In this document: positions 1 to 7,237 of the stretch, piece after piece
Layout: each line of letters begins with the position of its first letter
How positions within the stretch are numbered: position 1 is the stretch's first letter
Origin: JAGTVG01 sp964389805
Lineage (GTDB): Bacteria; Bacteroidota; Bacteroidia; Cytophagales; Cyclobacteriaceae
Assembly (NCBI GenBank): GCA_964389805.1
Contig: CAYMFU010000255.1
Coordinates: forward strand, 1-11,518
Length of the DNA: 11,518 bases
Direction: 5' to 3'
The notes under the pieces: generated by a model
Seen by the model: only the letters and a program-made list of their open reading frames with translations
Database searches by the model: none
Told to the model about the DNA's origin: nothing
Program-made: the position numbers and the translations under genes

Positions 1-695
1 ACGATTTACCCTTATTTGAAAAGTTGCTGGGGGATGGCACCAAATATGGTTGTGAATTTCAATATGCCATCCAGGAAAAACCTGAAGGATTAGCCCAGGC
101 CTTTATCATAGGTGAATCATTTATAAAGGATGATGCATGTGCTCTTATACTTGGTGATAATATATTTTATGGTACTGGATTATCTGATATCTTACAGAAA
201 CATAATGATCCGTCTGGAGGCGTAGTTTTTGCATATCATGTGAAAGACCCGGAAAGATATGGGGTTGTCGAATTTAATGATCAGAACAAGGCAATATCCA
301 TTGAAGAAAAACCAGAAAACCCCAAATCTAATTATGCTGTACCAGGTCTGTATTTTTATAATAATGAGGTAGTTCGGATATCTAAGGAATTGAAACCTTC
401 TCTCAGGGGCGAATTGGAAATTACAGATGTTAACAAAGATTACCTAAGCAGAGAGCAACTTACAGTTGGAATATTGAATCGAGGAACGGCGTGGTTAGAT
501 ACCGGCACATTTGAATCCTTAATTCAAGCATCTAATTTCGTACAGGTTATAGAAGACCGTCAGGGATTAAAAATTGGGTGCATTGAGGAGATAGCCTATA
601 GGATGGGTTACATAACATCAGGACAATTAGCAGCACTTGCTGCCCCTTTGATTAAAAGCGGATATGGGAAATATCTCATGGATCTGGTTGGATAG
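1..695 (+). CDS. rfbA: Glucose-1-phosphate thymidylyltransferase, 3' part (5' end outside window)
   Basis: The enzyme joins glucose-1-phosphate and dTTP to make dTDP-glucose, the first step of dTDP-L-rhamnose and related sugars for surface polysaccharide; it acts in the cytoplasm. The reading frame is open from base 3, so the gene enters from the left. Compared with the usual 290 or so residues, about 60 N-terminal residues are missing, including the nucleotide-binding G-rich loop. Visible family motifs, in order: LLGDG, the GLAQAF segment, LGDNIFYG, FAYHV followed by DPERYGVVEF, EEKP, KSNYAVPGLYFY, RGELEITD and WLDTGT. The C-terminal end (PLIKSGYGKYL) is intact. A TTG at base 24 is not the real start, because homology continues upstream of it (frame reads DLPLFEKLLGDG). 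The gene converges on the outer-membrane barrel gene with a 7-bp gap. Identity is very secure; membership of an rml operon cannot be judged from this window. Confidence 0.95.
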   Translation, partial: DLPLFEKLLGDGTKYGCEFQYAIQEKPEGLAQAFIIGESFIKDDACALILGDNIFYGTGLSDILQKHNDPSGGVVFAYHVKDPERYGVVEFNDQNKAISIEEKPENPKSNYAVPGLYFYNNEVVRISKELKPSLRGELEITDVNKDYLSREQLTVGILNRGTAWLDTGTFESLIQASNFVQVIEDRQGLKIGCIEEIAYRMGYITSGQLAALAAPLIKSGYGKYLMDLVG

Positions 696-702
696 TTTAA
701 CC

Positions 703-1395
703 TTATTTCTTTTCAGGGACTTTGCCAAAAGATTTATAATATGAGAGGGTAATCTGTATACCCTGGTTTTGTACCTGTTCAGGAATTGGGAAGAATATAT
801 CTTTATCAGGATCACTGTTAACAGCCCCCCATTTATATATGCTGGTCAAACCAAAGGAAAACATCCCTTCCAGTTCAATGATCCCAAATTTAAAGGAATT
901 TCGAAATCCCAGGCCTGCTTGTAATCCAAACTCAAACCGATTGTCAATTTCTCTATCCCATTCGTAGTCCTGCCGATCGCTTATATTGTCTTCTGTGAAT
1001 GTTTCATTTGAAGTAAGGGCATAACTGATAAAAGGTCCAAGTAAAATACTCATGTTGAATTTCTTTTTCCCGATATATGCATGCATCAACATGGGTATAG
1101 ATAAATAATCTATTGTTCTTTCGTATTGAATATTAGCGAGTGTGTCTAACTTTGTTTTAAATCCTTTCTGAATATACAGGACATCCATTTGAAGCCCTAC
1201 GTTGGATTGATTGAAATATTGAAAAGTCAGTCCACCCATATAACCCATTTTAAAATCCTGCTCTACATTTTGCTGATTAAATCTTTTGTCATAATTTATC
1301 CAGGTAATGTTAAAACCAGCCTTTAGACCAACATTCCACTGTGCCATCAGTGGAGATGATAAAAATACTAAAATGACAATCAAAAATTTTTTCAT
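703..1395 (-). CDS. Outer-membrane beta-barrel protein, PorT-like family
   Basis: Probable small outer-membrane barrel of 230 residues. The first 19 residues (MKKFLIVILVFLSSPLMAQ) form a classic Sec signal peptide with a cleavage site around A18-Q19. The mature part begins with the barrel signature GLKAGFN and has alternating aromatic/hydrophobic strands, for instance MGGLTFQYF, VGLQMDVLYI, YLSIPMLMHAYI, LGPFISYAL, FGLQAGLGF and the last strand IQITLSYYKSF. The pattern D-Y-L-S-I-P after a Y-rich strand is typical of the Bacteroidota 'porin family / outer membrane beta-barrel' (OMP_b-brl_2) group. Such proteins are usually of unknown individual function, and I assign none. It lies 65 bp downstream of the LolC/E-like gene on the same strand, but a separate TAnnTTTG element in that gap suggests independent transcription. 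The start is ATG. The fold call is firm; PorT function in type IX secretion is not implied. Confidence 0.85.
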   Translation of the reverse strand: MKKFLIVILVFLSSPLMAQWNVGLKAGFNITWINYDKRFNQQNVEQDFKMGYMGGLTFQYFNQSNVGLQMDVLYIQKGFKTKLDTLANIQYERTIDYLSIPMLMHAYIGKKKFNMSILLGPFISYALTSNETFTEDNISDRQDYEWDREIDNRFEFGLQAGLGFRNSFKFGIIELEGMFSFGLTSIYKWGAVNSDPDKDIFFPIPEQVQNQGIQITLSYYKSFGKVPEKK

Positions 1396-1408
1396 AGACA
1401 GAACAATG

Positions 1409-1416
1409 CAAATTTA
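1409..1416 (-). promoter_or_regulatory. Putative Bacteroidota -7 element for the barrel gene
   Basis: On the minus strand this reads TAAATTTG, a full match to TAnnTTTG, ending 13 bp upstream of the ATG at 1395. No good -33 TTG is seen at the expected 19-21 bp spacing (TGG at 1437-1435 is the nearest). A perfect 12-bp palindrome, ATTTTATAAAAT, sits in the spacer at 1421-1432. Confidence 0.4.
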
Positions 1417-1460
1417 TTTCATTTTATAAAATAGCCATGGTGAAAAGAATATTTATATGA

Positions 1461-2684
1461 TTATAATTGATCTAAAACGGAGGAACGGGAAGCAATAAAA
1501 GCTGGTCTTGATGAAAAAACCAAAGTAATCAACACGATGCTGGCTGATGATAACAAAAAATCATTTAATTTCATATCAACCGGATAGGCATCAATTACCG
1601 ATGTATCGACTCCCATAGAAATTATTCCAAATTGCTGCTGAACAAAACAAAGTACTATACCCAGAACCATTCCAATTATCGCTCCACTAAAGGATATGAT
1701 AGCCCCTTCATGAAGAAAAATGGACCTTACAAGTGCTTTCCCTGACCCCATTGCATACAGTACGGCTATATCCTTCTTCTTCTCAATTGCCAACATAGTT
1801 AAAGCAAAGAATATGTTAATTGCTGCAACAGCTATTATAAATGAAAAGGTAATGAATACAAATAGCTTTTCTATTTTGATCGCTGTAATTAAAGACGAGT
1901 GTTGTTCATCGCTATTAAGTACATTATAGGAGGCGCCCATAATTTTTCTGATTTCAGAAATGATCCTGTACTCGTCAGCATCCTCTCTAATATTTATTTC
2001 GAGAGCAGTCCTCTTCATCCCATAATCCATCAACTGACTTGCAAACCTGATAGGAACCAGAATATAGTTCATATCAAATTGTTTCTCAATTGCAAAAACG
2101 CCACCTATGTTAATATTTCTTCTATTTGTCAGTTGAGCAGGATTTATTGAGCTTCCTCTTCTCCGTTTAGGATAGTAAAATTGCAAAGGATAAAAATCGC
2201 CAAGGTCAGTGATATTCAAAGTGTACTGGATACCGCGACCAATCACTGCATAGGGGAGTTTTTCGTTTTCTAAAACCAGGTGGCCTTCAACTATACTGCT
2301 GTTTAAACGGGTGTTTTTAAGAAAATTATGATCTACTCCCTTTAGTTTAACCACCATTTCAGCATCCCGGAATTTAACATAGGCATTATCCTCAATTACT
2401 TCGGAAACAAATTCTATTCCTTCTATATCCCGTATCAAATTTAATGACATAGAATCCATTAAAAACGATTTGCCCTGAAGTGGAAGTACTTTTATATCAG
2501 GATCGAATGAACTGTACAAAGAACGGATAAATCCTTCCAATCCATTAAACACGGACAGGACCACAACAAGGGCCATTGTACCAACAGCTACACCGGCCAT
2601 AGAAATAAGTGAAATTACATTAATGAAATTTCTTTTTTTCTTCGAGAAAAAATATTTCCTGGCTATGAATAAAGGTAGGTTCAA
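1461..2684 (-). CDS. LolC/LolE-like ABC transporter permease (FtsX/MacB superfamily)
   Basis: Inner-membrane permease of 407 residues, the usual LolC/E length. In the Lol system such proteins pair with the LolD ATPase to extract lipoproteins from the inner membrane. Residues 1-50 carry the family N-terminus (LPLFIARKYF, then SLISMAGVAVG and VLSVFNGLE) with the first membrane helix at about 24-46. A long periplasmic domain at about 50-265 follows. Three C-terminal helices lie at about 272-298, 322-350 and 376-395, with the cytoplasmic coupling stretch EKKKDIAVLYAMG at 301-313. No ATPase gene is next to it. The start must be TTG at 2684: the in-frame rbfA stop lies only 12 bp upstream, no ATG is available between, and the family N-terminus begins right there. 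It is probably cotranscribed with rbfA. Whether it serves lipoprotein release or another LolC/E-like role cannot be told from sequence. Confidence 0.88.
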   Translation of the reverse strand: MNLPLFIARKYFFSKKKRNFINVISLISMAGVAVGTMALVVVLSVFNGLEGFIRSLYSSFDPDIKVLPLQGKSFLMDSMSLNLIRDIEGIEFVSEVIEDNAYVKFRDAEMVVKLKGVDHNFLKNTRLNSSIVEGHLVLENEKLPYAVIGRGIQYTLNITDLGDFYPLQFYYPKRRRGSSINPAQLTNRRNINIGGVFAIEKQFDMNYILVPIRFASQLMDYGMKRTALEINIREDADEYRIISEIRKIMGASYNVLNSDEQHSSLITAIKIEKLFVFITFSFIIAVAAINIFFALTMLAIEKKKDIAVLYAMGSGKALVRSIFLHEGAIISFSGAIIGMVLGIVLCFVQQQFGIISMGVDTSVIDAYPVDMKLNDFLLSSASIVLITLVFSSRPAFIASRSSVLDQL

Positions 2685-2696
2685 AATATAATGGTT

Positions 2697-3053
2697 CTAT
2701 TCGGGAGGGATATCAAGATTTTTCAGGATCTGGTCAATGTTCTCAGAATACTCCATGCTGTCATCCAGAAAGAACATCAGTTCAGGAATCACCCTGACTT
2801 TTTTCCCTATCCTGGCACCAAGGAGTTTCCTTATATATCCCTTTCTTTCGATAATGTGGTCAATCAATTTCTGTTTATCTTCCACCATCATCATGCTGAG
2901 ATATACTCTTGCTACACCCAGATCGGGAGACATTCTTACGAGTGTAACGGTAATAAACGCTTTTCCAATAAGATCCTGGATCTCGTGATGAAATATATCA
3001 CCCAGATCTTTCTGGATCATTTTAGAAAACTTCAATTGTCTTTTACTTTCCAT
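2697..3053 (-). CDS. rbfA: 30S ribosome-binding factor A
   Basis: RbfA is a small KH-fold protein that binds the immature 30S subunit near the 5' end of 16S rRNA and is needed for late 16S processing and for growth in the cold. The 118-residue length is normal. Recognisable parts are the N-terminal helix (RQLKFSKMIQKDLGDI), the strand SPDLGVARVYLS at about 42-53, the helix KGYIRKLLGARIGKKVRVIPEL at about 71-92, and the closing segment FFLDDSMEYSENID at about 94-107. The start is ATG. It is the first gene of the minus-strand group and is followed after 12 bp by the LolC/E-like permease, with both stop and start in the same frame. A near-consensus -7 (GATATTTG on the minus strand, 3070-3063) lies just upstream but misses the first T, so I do not list it as a promoter. 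Confidence 0.93.
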   Translation of the reverse strand: MESKRQLKFSKMIQKDLGDIFHHEIQDLIGKAFITVTLVRMSPDLGVARVYLSMMMVEDKQKLIDHIIERKGYIRKLLGARIGKKVRVIPELMFFLDDSMEYSENIDQILKNLDIPPE

Positions 3054-3126
3054 TATATTTTACAAATATCATCATATTAAACAATTATTATAACATATAG
3101 CCATTAATTATAGATCCGGATTTTAC

Positions 3127-3134
3127 TACATTTG
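3127..3134 (+). promoter_or_regulatory. Putative Bacteroidota -7 element for the GT-C-like gene
   Basis: TACATTTG is a full match to TAnnTTTG. A TTA, one base off TTG, stands 20 bp upstream at 3104-3106 as a weak -33. Transcription would start about 14 bp before the TTG start codon at 3155, giving a very short leader. Confidence 0.45.
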
Positions 3135-3154
3135 CATTAAAAGCATTCATAGAT

Positions 3155-4573
3155 TTGCTGTCTCTTTTTAAAATAAACGATCCCTACAAAATACTTATTA
3201 TTTTGTTTGTAGCTGTAATCATTCAGCTACCCATATTTATTTCCGGTATAAATATAACCTTACCAGAAATTGAATGGCATATGGTAGGCGCAAAGCTTGT
3301 AGAAGGGGGGGGATTATATGTTGATATTTACTATCCTATTGGCCCCTTATCAGCCCAGGTTTACCGGATCTTATCATTTATTGCTCCAGAAGGATATCTG
3401 ATCTACAGGATATTGGGTTTATTTTTAGTAATTGTACAGTCGGTTATATTTAACTATAGCCTAATTCAATATAAAGCATATAACCAAAACACCTATGTTC
3501 CTTCTTTAATTTATGTCATATTAATGATGGGAATGGAAGATTATATTACACTTTCACCCTCACTTATGGGTTTAACATTTGTGTTGTTTTCGATTGGTTT
3601 AACCATCAGGTTAATTGAAGGACGAAAAAGAATAGAAGAAGATTTTTTAAAGATCGGGCTGTTTTCAGGTATTGCGGCACTATTTTACCCTTTGTATATA
3701 TTACTGCTAATCCCTGTATTGATCGCCCTTATATTTTTTACCAATACTATAGTGAGACGGTATCTGCTTCTTGTATTTGGAGCAACCCTACCATTTTTCT
3801 TAACATGGTTAAAATTTTATTGGTACAATCAGCTTGATGAATTTTATTTCAACCTTAATTTTTTGTTCATGGCCGGAAATGAAGGTGTATTAATTACATG
3901 GAAAGGCCTTTTCGGAATATTTCTGATCCCCGGATTAATACTTTTGTATTCTTTTTTCAGGGTGATGCAGTCTTTGGGATTTATTAACTACCAGGTAAGA
4001 TTGCAGAAATACTATTTTCTCTATGTGATTTTTGGGATACTGATCGTGATATTGGATTATCATCACTCTTCCCATATTTTGATCGTTTTGGTCCCTGTGA
4101 TGGCTTTTTTTATTGCGCATCTATTTTTAATGCTGAGAAAAATAATCATTGCTGAGATTCTATTTATTGCATTTCTCTCGCTCATTGTTTTTCAAAACTA
4201 TAATTCCAGCTTTGGCCTAATCAAAGGAGGTGAGTTTCTGGATTACTCTAATCAATATGCCGGATCCCTCATTGGTCCTTCTGAAAATCAAGGTGAAAGG
4301 ATCCTGGTGATGGGGAATAGTACCAGTAAGTATTTTGGAAATTATCTTTCAACACCTTATTTGTCCTGGGTAATGCTTGAGCATCAGATTGGCCAAATGG
4401 ATAATTATAGTACAGTGGTAGAAATATTTGAGAATTTCAAAAAGGATCTTCCGGAAATTATTATTGATGAGCGTTCAGCAATGCCGGAACTGATATCAAG
4501 AATCCCCGAATTATCAAAATTATATACCAAACGAAGTAATCAGATTTACAGCCTTAATCCTAAAAATCAGTAA
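3155..4573 (+). CDS. Multi-pass membrane protein resembling GT-C glycosyltransferases
   Basis: A 472-residue polytopic inner-membrane protein. I count roughly ten to eleven hydrophobic helices between residues 11 and 347, then a soluble C-terminal part (about 350-472). The first extracytoplasmic loop, residues 36-66, contains LPEIEWHMVGAKL and GLYVDIYYPIGPL. This matches in layout the catalytic loop of GT-C enzymes (PMT/ArnT-like), which use a polyprenyl-phosphate sugar donor; usual members have Asp-Glu where this has E38-I-E40. The C-terminal end (ILVMGNSTSKYF ... LPEIIIDER) also resembles that group. The opening MLSLFKINDPYKILIIL recalls the Bacteroidota family DUF6427, which I cannot confirm. 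The start is TTG at 3155; the first in-frame ATG is codon 43 and would remove helix 1. A run of eight G at 3305-3312 encodes the Gly triplet of the loop. The 3' end overlaps rpiB by 14 bp, tail to tail. Substrate unknown. Confidence 0.75.
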   Translation: MLSLFKINDPYKILIILFVAVIIQLPIFISGINITLPEIEWHMVGAKLVEGGGLYVDIYYPIGPLSAQVYRILSFIAPEGYLIYRILGLFLVIVQSVIFNYSLIQYKAYNQNTYVPSLIYVILMMGMEDYITLSPSLMGLTFVLFSIGLTIRLIEGRKRIEEDFLKIGLFSGIAALFYPLYILLLIPVLIALIFFTNTIVRRYLLLVFGATLPFFLTWLKFYWYNQLDEFYFNLNFLFMAGNEGVLITWKGLFGIFLIPGLILLYSFFRVMQSLGFINYQVRLQKYYFLYVIFGILIVILDYHHSSHILIVLVPVMAFFIAHLFLMLRKIIIAEILFIAFLSLIVFQNYNSSFGLIKGGEFLDYSNQYAGSLIGPSENQGERILVMGNSTSKYFGNYLSTPYLSWVMLEHQIGQMDNYSTVVEIFENFKKDLPEIIIDERSAMPELISRIPELSKLYTKRSNQIYSLNPKNQ

Positions 4574-4997
4574 TTTTCTTAATTCTATTGATGTGTCTTC
4601 CTCCGTCAAATCCGGTATTAAGAAAAGTATCTACTATATCCATAGCCAATTCGTCATCTAAAAACCTTCCAGCCAGGCACAATATATTAGCATTATTATG
4701 GGCGCGTGCAAGCTTTGCTAACATTTCGTTCCAGCAGACGGCAGCTCTGATGCCTTTGTGTTTATTGGCAGTCATAGCGACACCATTTCCACTTCCACAG
4801 ATTAGAATCCCAAAATTATATTCATCGTTCTCGACAGAATAGGCAACCGGATGAACAAAGTCAGGATAATCAACTGACTGATCAGAGAATGGGCCAAAAT
4901 CTTCGATGAAATAATCCTCAGACTCCAACTTGGTTATAATGATTTCCTTTAGTTGAAATCCAGCATGATCTCCACCGATTGCTATTTTAAGTGCCAT
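4560..4997 (-). CDS. rpiB: Ribose-5-phosphate isomerase B
   Basis: This enzyme interconverts ribulose-5-phosphate and ribose-5-phosphate in the non-oxidative pentose phosphate pathway, in the cytoplasm. The 145-residue length is standard for the RpiB/LacAB family. Visible motifs are the phosphate-site GGDHAG at 8-13, DYPDF at 43-47, the catalytic-cysteine loop ICGSGNG at 66-72 with Cys67, IRAAVCWNE at 83-91, and ARAHNNANIL with His100, the ring-opening base by alignment with E. coli RpiB. The C-terminal GGRHINRI supplies the Arg/His phosphate ligands. The start is ATG. It is the last gene of the glyA-tatC-rpiB cluster, starting 3 bp after the tatC stop, so it is almost certainly cotranscribed and possibly translationally coupled. 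Its 3' end runs 14 bp into the convergent GT-C-like gene. LacA/LacB (galactose-6-phosphate isomerase) is unlikely given the catalytic cysteine and the context. Confidence 0.93.
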   Translation of the reverse strand: MALKIAIGGDHAGFQLKEIIITKLESEDYFIEDFGPFSDQSVDYPDFVHPVAYSVENDEYNFGILICGSGNGVAMTANKHKGIRAAVCWNEMLAKLARAHNNANILCLAGRFLDDELAMDIVDTFLNTGFDGGRHINRIKKITDF

Positions 4998-5000
4998 TCT

Positions 5001-5822
5001 TTAATCGTCTTGTAGTATTAGATCCGGATCGTTTTTAATTACCGTTTTAGAAATAAAAATACTGATTTGATAGAGAACCAGCAAGGGTAATGCAATTAAA
5101 ACCTGACTAACCACATCAGGAGGTGTAATGATCGCAGAAATAACGAGTATAATAATGATAGCATGTTTCCGGTAATTGGTCAGGGTTCTGGGAGTTACAA
5201 TACCGGCCTTGGTTAAGAAGTAAACAACAATTGGTAGTTGGAACATGATAGCACAGGCCAATACAAGCATTGATATGGTGCCAACATAAGATACTATGTC
5301 AAATTCGTTGCTGATACTTGGATCTAACTGGTAGTTCGATAAAAAATTTATAGAAATAGGTGAGACTACGAAATATCCAAATAGAACACCCAATCCAAAT
5401 AATAATGACACAAAGAACACAGCCCCATGTGCCACATTTTTTTCACTATCATATAATCCAGGCTTGATAAATCTCCACATTTCCCAGAAGGCATATGGAA
5501 AAGCCAGGATCAACCCAATTACAAAAGAAGAAGTAATATGCATCATAAACTGACCTGTCATTTGCCGGCTTTGAATGATAAATGGAAGTTCTTCAATGCA
5601 TAATACATTAGTATTGATCATTTCACTGATCTTACATAACATTCGATAGGTCCAGAAATCTGGTCTGCTGGGACCCAGGATTATGTCATGAAATATTATT
5701 TTCTTGGCTACAAAGGCAGCTATGGCGAAAACCAATATCGCTGCCAATGATCTGACAATATGCCACCTGAGCTCTTCAAGATGGTCGAGAAAAGACATCT
5801 CTTTTTCTACCGTTTCTGACAC
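5001..5822 (-). CDS. tatC: Sec-independent protein translocase subunit TatC
   Basis: TatC is the core inner-membrane subunit that recognises twin-arginine signal peptides and, with TatA/B proteins, exports folded proteins. Visible motifs: the cytoplasmic N-terminal FLDHLEELR at 11-19, FIKPGLY at 118-124 after the second helix, and TPPDVVSQ at 233-240 before the last helix. Six helices fit at about 22-44, 95-115, 133-160, 180-202, 219-233 and 240-258. The first periplasmic loop (about 46-94) is longer than in E. coli and has Cys63 and Cys75, which I believe is usual for Bacteroidota. At 273 residues the length is otherwise normal. The start is GTG at 5822, six bases after the glyA stop (the junction reads TAAGATAAAGTG); the next ATG, codon 9, would still keep the key motif. 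No tatA gene is adjacent. The TIM-barrel protein at 10363 carries a fitting signal peptide. Confidence 0.94.
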   Translation of the reverse strand: MSETVEKEMSFLDHLEELRWHIVRSLAAILVFAIAAFVAKKIIFHDIILGPSRPDFWTYRMLCKISEMINTNVLCIEELPFIIQSRQMTGQFMMHITSSFVIGLILAFPYAFWEMWRFIKPGLYDSEKNVAHGAVFFVSLLFGLGVLFGYFVVSPISINFLSNYQLDPSISNEFDIVSYVGTISMLVLACAIMFQLPIVVYFLTKAGIVTPRTLTNYRKHAIIIILVISAIITPPDVVSQVLIALPLLVLYQISIFISKTVIKNDPDLILQDD

Positions 5823-5828
5823 TTTATC

Positions 5829-7100
5829 TTACTTAAATAGGGGATAATCCAACATCCAATTGTTCACTTCCTTTTTGACCTGCGAAATTACTTCTTCACG
5901 TTCAATATTTGCCAATACTTTATCAATCAATTCCACAATACGTTTCATATCTGATTCTAAAAGGCCCCTGGTAGTAACGGCGGCTGTACCGATTCGCATC
6001 CCTGAAGTTATAAAAGGTGACCTGTCATCAAAGGGAACCATATTTTTATTTATTGTAATATCTGCCTGAATGAGTGCATCCTCCGCTTGCTTCCCTGTCA
6101 AACCTTTCGACCTTAAATCGATTAACATTAAATGGTTGTCTGTTCCATTAGAAATGATCTTATAGTCCCTGTCAATAAATTCAGCGGCCATAGCCTGTGC
6201 ATTTTTCTGAACTTGTTTCACATAGGTAAGATATTCATCAGATAAGGCTTCTTCAAAAGAAACAGCTTTAGCAGCGATAATGTGTTCGAGCGGACCACCC
6301 TGTGTTCCCGGAAAAACCCCGGAATCAAGCAGCGAAGACATCATTCTGGTTTTCCCTTTAGGCGTTTTCAAACCCATTGGATTTTCAAAATCCTTACCCA
6401 TTAAAATCATGCCTCCCCTTGGCCCTCTTAGTGTCTTATGGGTTGTAGTAGTTATAACATGGCAATAAGGCATAGGATCATCAAGTAATCCCCTTGCAAT
6501 TAATCCACTTGGGTGTGCTATGTCTGCCATTAAGAAGGCATTGTGCTTATCAGCTATCTCCCGGAGCTTTTTATAATTCCATTCCCTGCTATAAGCCGAG
6601 GCACCGCATATAATCAGTTTTGGCTTTTCAATATCAGCAATTCTTTCTACGTCATTCCAGTCTATTCTCCCTGTTTCTTCTTTTACACCATAAAAGGATG
6701 GTTGGTATAGCTTTCCAGAGAAATTAACGGCAGAACCATGGGTTAAATGCCCTCCATGGGAAAGGTCAAATCCGAGCATTTTATCACCGGGTTTTATTAA
6801 TGCCAGCATTACAGCAGCATTTGCCTGTGCACCGGAATGAGGTTGTACATTTACCCATTCGGCATTGAATAGGGCTTTTGCACGATCTCTTGCCAAAGAT
6901 TCTATCTTATCTACAACTTCGCAACCCCCATAATACCTTTTTCCGGGCAATCCCTCTGCATACTTATTGGTAAGAACCGTGCCCATTGCCTCGAGCACCT
7001 GATTTGAGACAAAATTTTCAGAGGCGATCAATTCAATGCCAGACTTCTGTCTGTGTTCCTCCTCCTTAATAAATTCAAATATGGTTTGATCTTTAATCAT
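5829..7100 (-). CDS. glyA: Serine hydroxymethyltransferase
   Basis: A PLP enzyme that converts serine and tetrahydrofolate to glycine and 5,10-methylene-tetrahydrofolate, the main source of one-carbon units; cytoplasmic. The 423 residues match the bacterial length. Seen in order: the substrate-binding segment ELIASENF at 23-30, YAEGLPGKRYYGG at 47-59, QPHSGAQAN at 86-94, SHGGHLTHG at 114-122, the cofactor-contacting MADIAHPSGL at 191-200 (Asp193, His196), the Schiff-base lysine Lys222 in TTTTHKTLRGPRGG, and SGMRIGTAAVTTRG in the C-terminal domain. All key residues are present. It is the first gene of a minus-strand cluster with tatC (6-bp gap) and rpiB (3-bp gap), and has a good promoter about 26 bp upstream of its ATG. 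Nothing is unusual apart from the neighbourship with tatC, which has no obvious metabolic link. Confidence 0.97.
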   Translation of the reverse strand: MIKDQTIFEFIKEEEHRQKSGIELIASENFVSNQVLEAMGTVLTNKYAEGLPGKRYYGGCEVVDKIESLARDRAKALFNAEWVNVQPHSGAQANAAVMLALIKPGDKMLGFDLSHGGHLTHGSAVNFSGKLYQPSFYGVKEETGRIDWNDVERIADIEKPKLIICGASAYSREWNYKKLREIADKHNAFLMADIAHPSGLIARGLLDDPMPYCHVITTTTHKTLRGPRGGMILMGKDFENPMGLKTPKGKTRMMSSLLDSGVFPGTQGGPLEHIIAAKAVSFEEALSDEYLTYVKQVQKNAQAMAAEFIDRDYKIISNGTDNHLMLIDLRSKGLTGKQAEDALIQADITINKNMVPFDDRSPFITSGMRIGTAAVTTRGLLESDMKRIVELIDKVLANIEREEVISQVKKEVNNWMLDYPLFK

Positions 7101-7125
7101 TTTTTATTGTTGGTATGAAAAGCCC

Positions 7126-7156
7126 CAAAATTACTTGAAGTGTTCTATATTCACAA
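7126..7156 (-). promoter_or_regulatory. Promoter of the glyA-tatC-rpiB cluster (Bacteroidota type)
   Basis: On the minus strand there is TTG (7156-7154), a 20-bp spacer, then TAATTTTG (7133-7126). This fits the Bacteroidota primary-sigma pattern TTG-N19-21-TAnnTTTG, the best-formed promoter in the window. Transcription would begin near 7119, leaving a leader of about 20 nt before the glyA ATG. No riboswitch-like structure fits in so short a leader. Confidence 0.6.
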
Positions 7157-7237
7157 TTAAATAGTGAAATTAGCATTAATCTTATTTTTTCAATATACAG
7201 AATAATTTATTAGATTCAATTTTTGAAATATTTTAAA

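Noticed and set aside
24..26. TTG as start of rfbA
   Set aside because: Family homology (PLFEKLLGDG) continues upstream in the same frame to the window edge, so the gene is cut by the window rather than starting here.
2691..3080. Open frame of 129 codons on the plus strand opposite rbfA
   Set aside because: It is antisense to a clearly recognised rbfA and its translation (rich in H, F and Y) shows no family features.
3987..3996. ACTACCAGGT in the GT-C-like gene, the same 10-mer as in the pheA inverted repeat
   Set aside because: There is no matching second arm nearby and it encodes ordinary residues, so it is not convincing as a second copy of a repeat element.
6379..6393. GGATTTTCAAAATCC, a 7-bp inverted repeat with 1-nt centre in glyA
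   Set aside because: Short and AT-rich, inside a conserved coding stretch (DFENP) and with no T-run; compatible with chance.
7101..7222. Riboswitch or leader structure upstream of glyA
   Set aside because: The predicted transcript start leaves only about 20 nt of leader, and I see no paired elements of a glycine or folate-type riboswitch in the region.
7218..7225. AATTTTTG before the DUF2807 gene as a -7 element
   Set aside because: It misses the first T, has no -33 TTG at proper distance and would leave almost no leader before the ATG at 7238.
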